A stretch of 64,000 nt of DNA, from positions 2,553,001 to 2,617,000 of the forward strand of contig NZ_CP098755.1 in assembly GCF_023746555.1 (NCBI RefSeq). The letters are read 5' to 3'. Position 1 is the first letter of the stretch. Every line of letters starts with the position of its first letter. The notes under the pieces were generated by a model that was not told the DNA's origin, made no database searches, and saw only the letters and a program-made list of their open reading frames with translations. Positions 55,940-64,000 of this stretch are shown here, one piece after another. The stretch is from Brevibacillus ruminantium (GTDB lineage: Bacteria; Bacillota; Bacilli; Brevibacillales; Brevibacillaceae). A program made the position numbers and the translations under genes.

Positions 55940-56008
55940 AAATAGAATAAATACATACTAAACACATTGGAATTATCGGATTGTGTATGAGATGAGGAGA
56001 GAATGTCC

Positions 56009-57346
56009 ATGAAAAAAACACGCTCCATTTTGCACCTGTCCACGTCGGCCGCGTTATTGTCTGCGTTTGCCCTCACGGCGACAGGAACAACCGTCAGTGC
56101 AGCGCCAGCGCATCCGGCATTGGCTGCTGTCCAAACCATCGCAGCTCAGGCATCAAACGCAAAAGAAGCCGCAGCCTTTATTGAGAAGCAATATGGCATC
56201 GCGCTCAAAGGAGCAGTCACCAAACAGCAGTTTGAAAAAGCTCTGCAATCAATTCTTGCTGCTTCCAGTATAGCCGCTGATGAGGAGAAGGCCAATGTCT
56301 TTTTCCCAAAAGAAGAGGCAAATGGCAAGCTGCAGGTCTGGGAAGCCGTAGGTGCAACGGTACAAGCTGCTGAGCTCAAAGAACTGGCTTACACCTATTC
56401 GGATGAAAAAGTGGCCGCATCCTGGAAGGCCGCTGGTTTGACATATAAAGCTGACAAAAACATTGCCAAGGAGGCAGCGCAGGAAATCGCTGTTGCTCTG
56501 GATACCGGCATCCTTTCCGCGAAGCAACTCACCGGGACCAAGCTGGAAGCGGACACCTCTGCCGAACTCGCTTATGAACTGCTCGGCAAGGTAGCTGAAT
56601 TCCACGGAGAGCAGCAAAACTTCCTCGGCTACATCAGCGAGCCAGACATTTACGGAAAGCTCGTCCAGGCTTGGAACGAATCCCAGCTGATCAAAACGGA
56701 AGACTTGCAAAAGGTCGTCGATGAAGGATTGAAGCAAGACCTGATCACGGGATACAATCTCAAAGACACAAAATTTGATCCCCATTTTGATCCGGCTCGG
56801 ACGATCACCTATGGACACAGCGATATCATTCATGCTGTACAGTTGATCGGACTCTTAAAAAGTGAGGGCATCGAGGCAAAAGTACAGCTTGAACCGAAAA
56901 CCTCTGCCTTTGTTTATTTGAAAGAATGGGGAGAGCCCGTACAGACAGATGATTACCAGGTTGTCCCGATTGAAAACGGAAACCATATCGCATACTCGAA
57001 AGAATACGATCTCAGCTTTGAATTTGCCACGGCAAAAGAAAAAGAGCAGTTTCAGCCGCTAGTACTGAAGTACGCGAAAAAAGACCAGGAGGATGCCACC
57101 GGTTTGTTGAAAGCTTCCTGGTGGCAGCCGCTGTACTACTCGCTGACCAAGCTGGATCAATATCCGGTCATTACAAATAACGTGCTGAAAAAAGGAAGAT
57201 ATCTGGCACAATCGTTTTCACTCAATGAGGACTCGGCGAAAGTGGTAGCAGGATTGAAAAAAATCGACTCATCGCTCACCATTGACACGTATCAATTTTG
57301 GGTGGATCAACCATTCCACAACTATCTCAAGGGTGAGTACAAATAG
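56009..57346 (+). CDS. Secreted hypothetical protein with SLH-like N-terminal part
   Basis: The 445 residues begin with a signal peptide (MKKTRSILHLSTSAALLSAF, cleavage after VSAAPA). The first half contains Ala-rich repeats resembling degenerate S-layer homology segments, for example EIAVALDTGILSAKQLTGTK followed by ADTSAELAYELLGKV. The second half (about 220-445) is unrecognised, with VYLKEWGEPVQTDDYQVVP. It may be a cell-surface or S-layer-associated protein. I choose ATG 56009, nine bases after GAGGAG. It stands alone between the two halves of the pyrimidine locus, with no evident functional link. Confidence 0.82.
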   Translation: MKKTRSILHLSTSAALLSAFALTATGTTVSAAPAHPALAAVQTIAAQASNAKEAAAFIEKQYGIALKGAVTKQQFEKALQSILAASSIAADEEKANVFFPKEEANGKLQVWEAVGATVQAAELKELAYTYSDEKVAASWKAAGLTYKADKNIAKEAAQEIAVALDTGILSAKQLTGTKLEADTSAELAYELLGKVAEFHGEQQNFLGYISEPDIYGKLVQAWNESQLIKTEDLQKVVDEGLKQDLITGYNLKDTKFDPHFDPARTITYGHSDIIHAVQLIGLLKSEGIEAKVQLEPKTSAFVYLKEWGEPVQTDDYQVVPIENGNHIAYSKEYDLSFEFATAKEKEQFQPLVLKYAKKDQEDATGLLKASWWQPLYYSLTKLDQYPVITNNVLKKGRYLAQSFSLNEDSAKVVAGLKKIDSSLTIDTYQFWVDQPFHNYLKGEYK

Positions 57347-57349
57347 AGA

Positions 57350-57769
57350 TTAGTTGGGGTTCTCGGGAGTAGTCTCGCTGTCCCGCTCTTGCTGGTAGGC
57401 ACGGAGTCCGCGGATAAACATCTCAAGAATCACTTCGTGTTGCGTCTTGCTGGATACCTTTGTGCGGATTTGTTCCAGCTCGGCGACTAGCTCGGAATCG
57501 AGATGCAGATTGATCGTTTTCCCCTTGCTGCGCGGATGAATTTCGTAATGCGTGCCGTTTTTCTTCAGCACTCCTTCGATCTGCGCTTCTTTTCCCAGCG
57601 CTTTGCGACTAGGTAGATACAAGCAAGCGGCTTCCAAGACAATATGGGTCAGTTCTTCGCTGAAGCGAACAGTGAGGGGCTGCCCCTTTTTTTTGTGAAA
57701 GTCGCGAATCTGCCGTGAAACCTCCTGGTTTTCAAAGGTATTGGTCAACATCAGGCTTGCCGTCTCCAT
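57350..57769 (-). CDS. Hypothetical protein with ribbon-helix-helix-like C-terminus
   Basis: The 139-residue product has an unrecognised N-terminal part (about 1-85) and a C-terminal segment, KTINLHLDSELVAELEQIRT continuing SSKTQHEVILEMFIRGLRAY. This has the strand-helix-helix pattern of ribbon-helix-helix DNA-binding proteins. The ribosome site AAGGAGG overlaps the TAA stop of the upstream gene, so the two are tightly coupled. A role as transcription or partition-type regulator is inference. It ends four bases from the stop of the convergent secreted protein gene. Confidence 0.78.
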   Translation of the reverse strand: METASLMLTNTFENQEVSRQIRDFHKKKGQPLTVRFSEELTHIVLEAACLYLPSRKALGKEAQIEGVLKKNGTHYEIHPRSKGKTINLHLDSELVAELEQIRTKVSSKTQHEVILEMFIRGLRAYQQERDSETTPENPN

Positions 57770-57778
57770 AACGCCTCC

Positions 57779-58336
57779 TTATGATCGGGGAATCGTCTGG
57801 GGGTTCCCTCTGTCGGTGTAAAGCGCGTTTTCTGCTATGTCACTATAAACTTCTCCTGTGCCCTCCACCTGCACCTGATACACAAACAGGTCATCCACTA
57901 ACTCAGCCTCACGAAAATCAAATGCCGTAATGACGGCCCAAACCCGCTTTTCGTCCAAGATCAACTGGACGCGGTCCAGTACATCGAATTTTGGTGAAAG
58001 AAGCCCTTTCTCATGCAGGAATCGATATACCTGGAAACGGAGATAGAGATTCCGTTTTTTCCCCTGCTTTCCGGCCAGCAGGGGAAACTCGAGCCGTTCA
58101 TCGATTACAGGCCCCAGGTGACCGTCATCAGCCCATCTTTTTATCGAGGCCATACTGCCCGTCCCGTTGCCCCTGTTTACCAGCAGCTCCAAAATATCGC
58201 GTGAGGACAGGTAATGTGCCCGTCTCTGACGCTGCTCTTCGAATTGGGCCCGTTCGGCTTCCAGTTGCTTTACCTTTGCGTCCGCTTCTGCCATTTGCTG
58301 CCGGAGCTTGGCAATCAAAGCCTCATAGTTTTTCAT
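57779..58336 (-). CDS. Hypothetical coiled-coil protein with possible helix-turn-helix
   Basis: The 185 residues begin with a coiled coil (about 5-45, KLRQQMAEADAKVKQLEAER). A segment RDILELLVNRGNGTGSMASI...RWADDGHLGPV (about 46-80) follows that could be a winged-helix or MerR-like reading head. The rest is a beta-rich C-terminal part with DRVQLILDEKRVWAVITAFD. I know no family name. It is the first gene of a two-gene operon with the ribbon-helix-helix protein and is read away from preT. No promoter was confidently identified in the 187 bases upstream. Confidence 0.75.
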   Translation of the reverse strand: MKNYEALIAKLRQQMAEADAKVKQLEAERAQFEEQRQRRAHYLSSRDILELLVNRGNGTGSMASIKRWADDGHLGPVIDERLEFPLLAGKQGKKRNLYLRFQVYRFLHEKGLLSPKFDVLDRVQLILDEKRVWAVITAFDFREAELVDDLFVYQVQVEGTGEVYSDIAENALYTDRGNPQTIPRS

Positions 58337-58523
58337 GCCATCCTCTCCAAACTCGTTCTGGTAACAGCCTATTCAAAAATGAAATCATTCATGACCGGGA
58401 AGCATGATTCGTTTCATGGCCTGGCTATTAAAAAATGAGATGAAAGAATCATAAAACCGCATATTCCTACATTGATTAATAGCAAGGAAGCGATTTCAGA
58501 ACGCCTGAGGAGGTTGTTGCAAA

Positions 58524-59891
58524 ATGAGCGTTCCCCTCGATGAAACCAAGACGATTGACGCGCTGCAAGCGAATTTTACGGAAGTGGTTCCCTCCTTGAA
58601 GCCAAAGGAAGCGATGGATGAAGCAAACAGATGCCTGTTTTGTTATGATGCCCCCTGTATCAAGGCCTGTCCGACGTCGATTGATATCCCTTCGTTTATT
58701 AAAAAGATCGCGACAGGCAACCTGCTGGGATCAGCCAAAACCATTATGGATGCCAATCCGGTGGGAGCCAGCTGTGCCCGCGTTTGTCCGACAGAAGAAC
58801 TGTGTGAGGGCGCCTGCGTACTCAACCACGCCTCTAAACCGATCATGATCGGTCTATTGCAGCGGCATGCAACAGACTGGGCGATCAAAAATCAGGCAGC
58901 TCTGTTTCAGCCAGGTAAAAGCAACGGGAAGCGTGTAGCGGTTGTCGGAGGAGGTCCGGCCGGCCTTTCAGCAGCCCGTGAGCTGGCTCGTCTCGGCTAT
59001 GCTGTTACGGTTTATGAATCCAAGGGAAAGGCGGGGGGACTCAATACGTACGGCATTGTCTCTTTCCGTCTGCCCCAAGAGATATCGCTGTGGGAAGTAG
59101 AACAGGTGAAGGCACTGGGCGTCGAGTTTCGCACCAATACCACAGTCGGGGTAGATGTGCAGCCCGAGGAGATTTTGGAACAGCATGACTCAATCCTGCT
59201 TGCGGTGGGCATGGGGGCGGTGCCGCAGCTCGGAATCGAGGGAGAGGATTTAAGCGGGGTGCTGGATGCCATCTCCCTGGTGGAAGAGACCAAAACAAAA
59301 CCACTGACGGGCCAGATGATCGGGAAAAAAGTCGTCGTGATCGGTGCAGGCAATACTGCGATCGACGGAGCCACTACCTCCAGAAGGCTGGGAGCCGAGC
59401 AGGTACAGATTCTTTACAGACGGACGGAAAAGGAGATGACCTGTTACCAGTTTGAGTACGAATTCGCCAAGCAGGATGGCGTCGAATTCCGCTGGCTGGT
59501 GGCGCCTACCCGGATTCTGGGGGAAAACGGACGTGTGACGGGCCTGGAGTTGATTCGTATGGAGCTGGGTGAACCGGATGGGAAAGGGCGGCGAAAGCCG
59601 GTGCAGGTTCCGGACAGCCAGTTCGTAATCGAGGTTGATTTTGTCGTCAAGGCGATCGGGCAGACCCGCCATCTCCCTTTGATCGAGGCATTCGGACTGC
59701 AGCATCAAAACGGGATCGTTGCCATCGAAGAAGGGACATACCGCACCTCTCACCCGCAAGTATTTGCGGCAGGTGATGTCATCTTCGGTGGCGGGAAGAC
59801 CGATGCCATGGTGGTGGACGCAGCCAATCACGGAGTCCGTGCGGCTCATGCCATACACACTGCACTCAGCGATCTGACTCAGCCAGTATGA
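58524..59891 (+). CDS. preT: NAD-dependent dihydropyrimidine dehydrogenase subunit PreT
   Basis: This is the flavin and Fe-S subunit that accepts electrons from NADH and passes them to PreA. The 455 residues show the N-terminal Fe-S domain with RCLFCYDAPCIKACPTSIDIP (C37, C40, C45, C49 by count) and CARVCPTEELCEGACV. The FAD motif VVGGGPAGLSAARELAR comes next, then the NAD motif VVVIGAGNTAIDGATTSRRLGA, then VFAAGDVIFGGG near the end. It resembles glutamate synthase small subunits, but the partner preA downstream fixes the role. It is the first gene of the uracil degradation operon preT-preA-hydA-amidohydrolase. Confidence 0.94.
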   Translation: MSVPLDETKTIDALQANFTEVVPSLKPKEAMDEANRCLFCYDAPCIKACPTSIDIPSFIKKIATGNLLGSAKTIMDANPVGASCARVCPTEELCEGACVLNHASKPIMIGLLQRHATDWAIKNQAALFQPGKSNGKRVAVVGGGPAGLSAARELARLGYAVTVYESKGKAGGLNTYGIVSFRLPQEISLWEVEQVKALGVEFRTNTTVGVDVQPEEILEQHDSILLAVGMGAVPQLGIEGEDLSGVLDAISLVEETKTKPLTGQMIGKKVVVIGAGNTAIDGATTSRRLGAEQVQILYRRTEKEMTCYQFEYEFAKQDGVEFRWLVAPTRILGENGRVTGLELIRMELGEPDGKGRRKPVQVPDSQFVIEVDFVVKAIGQTRHLPLIEAFGLQHQNGIVAIEEGTYRTSHPQVFAAGDVIFGGGKTDAMVVDAANHGVRAAHAIHTALSDLTQPV

Positions 59892-60003
59892 TGGCGTAGT
59901 GAACTTTTTTCGAGGACAGGTAGAGATCGGAAGGCTTTTCGAACGGAAATGCTAGATGGCTATGGTCGAAGATCATTCGCCAGGTAGAAGGAGGCGTAGC
60001 GCA

Positions 60004-61290
60004 ATGGCAGATTTACGCATCAATTTGGCCGGTATTGAGTCGCCCAATCCATTTTGGCTGGCTTCGGCACCGCCCACCAACTCCGGGCATCAGGTACAGC
60101 GCGCTTTTGAAGCGGGGTGGGGAGGTGCCGTTTGGAAAACTTTGGGCGAACCGATTATGAACGTGACCTCCCGTTTCGCAGCTCTTCATTACGGCGGCCA
60201 ACGAGTACTCGGCTTTAATAATATCGAACTGATTACAGACCGTCCGTTGGAAGAAAACCTGAAAGAGATGGAGGAGACGAAAAGGCTCTATCCCAAGCAC
60301 ACCTTGATTGCTTCGCTGATGGTAGAGCACAAGCGGGAAGCGTGGCACGAGATTGTCAAACAAGTGGAGGCCATCGGTGTAGACGGGCTGGAGCTGAACT
60401 TTGGCTGCCCGCACGGCATGGCAGAGCGGGGCATGGGCTCGGCCGTGGGACAGCATCCCGATCTGATCAGGCAGCAGGTGGAATGGGTCAAAGAGGTGGC
60501 CCAGACGCCGGTAATCGTCAAGCTGACACCCAACATTACGGACATCCGCTTCACAGCGCGGGCGGCGTCGCAGGGTGGAGCAGATGCCATCAGCATGATC
60601 AATACCATCAACAGTCTGATCGGAGTGGATCTGGACTCCTGGCTCCCGATCCCTCATGTTGACGGAAAAGGCGCGCACGGCGGCTACTGCGGTCCTGCGG
60701 TCAAGCCGATCGCCCTCAACATGGTTGCCGAATGCGCCCGTGATCCCCAAGTAGGGATTCCCATTTCCGGGATTGGCGGTATCTCCACCTGGCAGGATGC
60801 GGTTGAGTTTTTGCTGATGGGAGCAAGCGGCGTCCAGGTCTGTACAGCGGCCATGCATCACGGGTTCCGCATTGTCGAAGACATGATTGATGGACTGAAC
60901 AACTATCTGGATCAGCGCGGAATCCCTTCGGTTATGGATATTGTGGGAAAAGCCGTTCATACCTACTCCGACTGGGGCAATCTGAATTTGAACTACAAGA
61001 TCGTCGCCCGCATTCACGAGGAGACCTGTATCAACTGCAATAAATGCCACATCGCCTGCGAGGATACGTCCCATCAATGTATTGATATCGTGACGGATGA
61101 GATGACCGGAAAAGAAAGGCTTGTGGTACGGGAAGAGGATTGCGTCGGTTGTAACCTCTGCTCCATCGTCTGTCCGGTAGAAGGAACGATCGAAATGGTG
61201 GAGATCCCTACAGAACAGCCGCCGCTCACCTGGAATCAGCGCCAGGCTGCGCTGGCCGCCGGTGGTAGCTGCGAGATCAAGAGCGAGTAA
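60004..61290 (+). CDS. preA: NAD-dependent dihydropyrimidine dehydrogenase subunit PreA
   Basis: This is the catalytic FMN subunit, reducing uracil or thymine to the dihydro form. The 428 residues form a TIM barrel (about 1-320, NPFWLASAPPTNSG, LELNFGCPHGMAERGMG, VKLTPNITDI, ISGIGGISTWQDAVEFLLMGA). A C-terminal ferredoxin domain with two 4Fe-4S motifs follows (CINCNKCHIAC and CVGCNLCSIVCP). I start at ATG 60004, eight bases after AAGGAGG; the in-frame ATG at 59956 has no such site. The barrel and cluster motifs are those of dihydropyrimidine rather than dihydroorotate dehydrogenases. Confidence 0.95.
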   Translation: MADLRINLAGIESPNPFWLASAPPTNSGHQVQRAFEAGWGGAVWKTLGEPIMNVTSRFAALHYGGQRVLGFNNIELITDRPLEENLKEMEETKRLYPKHTLIASLMVEHKREAWHEIVKQVEAIGVDGLELNFGCPHGMAERGMGSAVGQHPDLIRQQVEWVKEVAQTPVIVKLTPNITDIRFTARAASQGGADAISMINTINSLIGVDLDSWLPIPHVDGKGAHGGYCGPAVKPIALNMVAECARDPQVGIPISGIGGISTWQDAVEFLLMGASGVQVCTAAMHHGFRIVEDMIDGLNNYLDQRGIPSVMDIVGKAVHTYSDWGNLNLNYKIVARIHEETCINCNKCHIACEDTSHQCIDIVTDEMTGKERLVVREEDCVGCNLCSIVCPVEGTIEMVEIPTEQPPLTWNQRQAALAAGGSCEIKSE

Positions 61291-61386
61291 TGTTTCGAAG
61301 GCAGCCCGCATAGCCTGTACTGACGAAAAAGTGAATGCCGCAGATGTGAAAGCTCAAAATGGGTCGGCAGAAGGGGAGGGTCAGAG

Positions 61387-62772
61387 ATGAAAAAATGGAT
61401 TCGTGGCGGTACGGTAGTGACAGCAGCAGACACCTATCAAGCAGACGTGTTGATCGAGGGAGAACAGGTGGTTGCGATTGGTCATCAGTTTTCTGGGGAA
61501 GGAGCGGAAGAGATTGATGCGAGCGGATGCTATGTACTGCCAGGCGGAATCGATCCACATACACACCTCGATATGCCGTTTGGAGGAACTGTGACGGCTG
61601 ACGACTTTTTTACCGGCACCCGGGCAGCGGCATTCGGAGGGACGACCAGTGTGATCGACTTTTGTCTGACCAAAAAAGGGGAATCGCTTCGCTCGGCGAT
61701 TGCCACCTGGCACGAAAAAGCCCGCGGAAAAGCAGCCATCGACTACGGGTTTCACCTGATGATTGCGGAGGCCAATGATCAGGTGCTGGAAGAGCTGGAA
61801 AGCGTGATCGACACAGAAGGAATTACCTCTCTCAAGGTCTTTATGGCATACAAAAATGTCTTTCAAGCGGATGATGAGACGTTATTCAAGACACTGGTTC
61901 GGGCAAAAGAACTGGGCGCTCTGGTCCAGGTCCATGCCGAGAACGGGGATGTGCTCGACTACTTGACCAAAAAAGCACTGGCGGAAGGAAATACTGAGCC
62001 GATCTATCACGCCTATACCAGACCTCCTGAAGCGGAAGGCGAGGCGACAGGAAGGGCAATCGCCCTGACAGCCTTGGCAGACTCGCAGCTCTATGTTGTC
62101 CATGTCTCCTGCGCATCGGCCGTTCAGCGCATCGCAGAGGCCCGGGAAAAAGGCTGGAATATCTACGGCGAGACCTGCCCGCAGTACCTTGCTTTGGACA
62201 TCAGCATCATGGACCAGCCGGATTTTGAAGGGGCGAAATACGTCTGGTCTCCGCCGCTGCGGGAAAAATGGAACCAGGAGGTGCTCTGGAGCGCTTTGAA
62301 AAATGGCATTTTGCAGACGGTTGGCTCTGATCACTGTCCGTTTAACTTTCAGGGACAAAAAGAGCTGGGACGCGATGACTTTACCAAGATTCCCAACGGT
62401 GGACCGCTGATTGAGGATCGACTCGCCATTCTCTATTCAGATGGAGTACGGGAGGGACGGATCAGTCTCAATCAATTTGTAGATGTCACATCGACCAAGA
62501 GCGCGAAGCTGTTTGGGCTGTTCCCGAAAAAAGGAACGATCGCAGTTGGCTCCGATGCAGATATCGTAATCTTTAATCCCCAAGTGAAGCGGACGATTTC
62601 TGCCCAGACCCATCACATGAACGTGGATTACAATCCCTTTGAAGGAAAAGAAGTCTACGGCGAAGTCATTTCAGTTCTTTCCCGCGGATCTTTTGTTGTG
62701 CGCGACAAGCAGTTTGTCGGTCAGGCAGGGAACGGTAATTACCTCAAGCGGTCTACTTTTGCACAGCCATAA
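61387..62772 (+). CDS. hydA: Dihydropyrimidinase
   Basis: This zinc amidohydrolase has 461 residues and opens dihydrouracil to N-carbamoyl-beta-alanine. The metal-binding DPHTHLDMPFGG begins at about residue 57, the carbamylated lysine is in SLKVFMAYKN (about 150), and the later ligands are in VQVHAENGD, YVVHVSCASA and GSDHCPFNFQGK-type blocks (here TVGSDHCPFNF). Length is normal. GGGGAGGG precedes the ATG. It is third in the operon between preA and the amidohydrolase. Confidence 0.95.
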   Translation: MKKWIRGGTVVTAADTYQADVLIEGEQVVAIGHQFSGEGAEEIDASGCYVLPGGIDPHTHLDMPFGGTVTADDFFTGTRAAAFGGTTSVIDFCLTKKGESLRSAIATWHEKARGKAAIDYGFHLMIAEANDQVLEELESVIDTEGITSLKVFMAYKNVFQADDETLFKTLVRAKELGALVQVHAENGDVLDYLTKKALAEGNTEPIYHAYTRPPEAEGEATGRAIALTALADSQLYVVHVSCASAVQRIAEAREKGWNIYGETCPQYLALDISIMDQPDFEGAKYVWSPPLREKWNQEVLWSALKNGILQTVGSDHCPFNFQGQKELGRDDFTKIPNGGPLIEDRLAILYSDGVREGRISLNQFVDVTSTKSAKLFGLFPKKGTIAVGSDADIVIFNPQVKRTISAQTHHMNVDYNPFEGKEVYGEVISVLSRGSFVVRDKQFVGQAGNGNYLKRSTFAQP

Positions 62773-62795
62773 GTTAGGGAAGGAGGGTATCGAGG

Positions 62796-63686
62796 ATGGT
62801 AAACAAGGTGAGCATCGGCCTGATCCAGGCGAAAAATGATGTACACGGCGATCAGCCGGTTCACGTCCACAAGGAAAAGGCCATTGAAAAACACGTGAAA
62901 ATGGTCCGGGAAGCGGCCGAGAAGGGCGCACAAATTATCTGTCTGCAAGAGATTTTTTACGGCCCTTATTTCTGCGCTGAGCAAAATACGAAGTGGTACG
63001 AAGCGGCTGAAGAAATTCCGGGCGGGCCGACTGTCCGGCTGTTTCAGGATTTGGCCAAAGAGCTGGGAACGGTACTGATTGTACCGATCTACGAACGAGT
63101 CGGAATCGGAACCTATTACAACACGGCTGCTGTTATCGACGCTGACGGGAGCTACCTGGGGAAATACCGAAAACAGCATATTCCACATGTGGGTGTCGGT
63201 GAAAACGGCTGCGGCTTCTGGGAAAAATACTATTTCAAACCCGGAAATCTGGGATATCCCGTTTTTGACACGGCCTTTGCCAAAGTCGGCGTCTATATTT
63301 GCTATGATCGTCATTTCCCTGAAGGGGCCAGGCTGCTTGGGCTGAATGGAGCGGAGATCATCTTCAATCCTTCGGCTACCGTGGCGGGACTCTCGGAATA
63401 CCTCTGGAAGCTGGAACAGCCGGCCCATGCCGTGGCCAACGGGTATTACGTGGCGGCGATTAACCGGGTTGGTGTGGAAGCGCCGTGGAATATGGGAGAG
63501 TTTTACGGCCAGTCGTATCTCGTTGACCCGCGTGGTCAATTTACAGCCATCGGAAGCAAGGATCGCGATGAGATCATCATCGGAGAAATGGATAAAAACC
63601 TGATCCATCAAGTGCGGGATACCTGGCAATTTTACCGGGATCGCAGACCGGAGACCTATGAAGACATGGTGAAATTATTGCCTTGA
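62796..63686 (+). CDS. Nitrilase-superfamily beta-ureidopropionase (N-carbamoyl-beta-alanine amidohydrolase)
   Basis: This 296-residue hydrolase splits N-carbamoyl-beta-alanine to beta-alanine, CO2 and ammonia. The catalytic triad is visible as E52 (CLQEIFYGPYF), K126 (GKYRKQHIPH) and C169 (VYICYDRHFPEGAR). FWEKYYFKPGN and NRVGVEAPWNMGEFYG are typical of the plant-like group of this enzyme. GGAGGG precedes the ATG by eight bases. It ends the uracil to beta-alanine part, and a terminator-like hairpin follows 54 bases later. Confidence 0.93.
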   Translation: MVNKVSIGLIQAKNDVHGDQPVHVHKEKAIEKHVKMVREAAEKGAQIICLQEIFYGPYFCAEQNTKWYEAAEEIPGGPTVRLFQDLAKELGTVLIVPIYERVGIGTYYNTAAVIDADGSYLGKYRKQHIPHVGVGENGCGFWEKYYFKPGNLGYPVFDTAFAKVGVYICYDRHFPEGARLLGLNGAEIIFNPSATVAGLSEYLWKLEQPAHAVANGYYVAAINRVGVEAPWNMGEFYGQSYLVDPRGQFTAIGSKDRDEIIIGEMDKNLIHQVRDTWQFYRDRRPETYEDMVKLLP

Positions 63687-63740
63687 CTCTTTGAGAGCTA
63701 ATCAGGCAAATCCAGCAACAGGATCATGTTTTAATTATTT

Positions 63741-63787
63741 GGAAAAGCAGGGTGGCGGAGCATGAACGCCGCCTCTTTTCCCTTTTT
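63741..63787 (+). terminator. Terminator after the pyrimidine degradation operon
   Basis: GGAAAAG and GGTGGCG (63741-63757) pair with CGCCGCC and CTTTTCC (63767-63781), with a small internal loop, followed by CTTTTT. The loop is nine bases. Read-through to the next gene 49 bases on is possible. Confidence 0.75.
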
Positions 63788-63835
63788 GGGGGACGCGGCC
63801 GAGTAAAAATCAGATCAGATGGGGGAGGTGCAGGG

Positions 63836-64000
63836 ATGAAAAAAATCGTATACCGGGGTGTCGAGTATCAGGAAGCGCAAAGAGTGATCAAAGCCCAGCG
63901 ATACGAGCGCCATGAACGAAGACAGTTTGTGAACGGTGCGATTGCCAAGGCCGTTTTTGGCTCGGGCGTTTATCTGGTCAGCAATATGAAAATAGCAGCC
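63836..64000 (+). CDS. Hypothetical protein, N-terminal part (runs off the window)
   Basis: Fifty-five codons from ATG 63836 to the window end are open, with GGGGGAGG eight bases upstream. The start reads MKKIVYRGVEYQEAQRVIKA, followed by a very basic segment (QRYERHERRQ) and the beginning of a less polar stretch (FVNGAIAKAVFGSGVYLVS). I do not recognise it. Its position after the uracil genes could make it part of that regulon, but the hairpin before it argues for caution. Confidence 0.6.
   Translation, partial: MKKIVYRGVEYQEAQRVIKAQRYERHERRQFVNGAIAKAVFGSGVYLVSNMKIAA

Noticed and set aside
63735..63790. Possible T-box element (AGCAGGGTGGCGGAGC resembles the T-box core)
   Set aside because: The leader is only about 150 bases, the core differs from AGGGTGGNACCGCG, and no Stem I or specifier loop fits. 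The hairpin is better read as a terminator.

Overview
The window looks like a chromosomal segment of an endospore-forming member of the Bacillales, most likely a Brevibacillus or close relative in the Paenibacillaceae. The inference rests on the spore genes (a gerA-type germinant receptor operon, an SspP-like spore protein, a Spo0E-like phosphatase, a SleB/CwlJ-type hydrolase), on many Bacillus-type small families (YfhH, YqkB, YtwI/DUF441, YppC/DUF2515, YtpQ/DUF1444, DUF3900, DUF1292, YflT), on strong AAGGAGG-type ribosome sites and on frequent TTG/GTG starts. No 16S rRNA or tRNA gene was seen, so the genus is inference.

Layout. 1-4.6 kb: end of a threonine aldolase and a three-gene germination operon on the minus strand. 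5.0-11.0 kb: an esterase and the complete pyruvate dehydrogenase operon pdhABCD, with a terminator-like hairpin between pdhB and pdhC and a cre-like site upstream. 11-23.8 kb: small sporulation and housekeeping genes, a solitary HEPN protein, an ABC-F ATPase, an IS200-type element, a DEAD-box helicase and several DUF families. 23.9-25.6 kb: a 1.7-kb insertion sequence with a frameshifted DDE transposase, inserted in a run of A. 25.6-30.1 kb: an unexplained structured intergenic region, a cell wall hydrolase, a cyclophilin lipoprotein, a two-gene haem-oxygenase-like diiron oxidase/STAS-like unit and a cystathionine gamma-synthase-type enzyme. 30.2-36.0 kb: a five-gene ECF sigma / beta-propeller / membrane protein / ABC transporter operon. 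36-43 kb: DUF1292, YflT, a YebC-type regulator and parE-parC. 43-51 kb: DinB, a GntR-EamA pair, a tandem CbxX/SpoVK-like AAA protein and a secreted subtilase.

51-64 kb is a reductive pyrimidine degradation locus. A PucR-type regulator is divergent from mmsA and an omega-aminotransferase. About 2.7 kb further on follow preT, preA, dihydropyrimidinase and a beta-ureidopropionase. Together these encode uracil -> dihydrouracil -> N-carbamoyl-beta-alanine -> beta-alanine -> malonate semialdehyde -> acetyl-CoA. A secreted protein gene and a coiled-coil/ribbon-helix-helix gene pair lie between the two halves. An unrecognised gene starts at the right edge.

The least explained parts are the diiron oxidase/STAS-like pair, the sigma-controlled transporter operon with its structured leader, the structured region next to the insertion sequence, and the coiled-coil/ribbon-helix-helix pair. 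No CRISPR array, rRNA or tRNA was seen.
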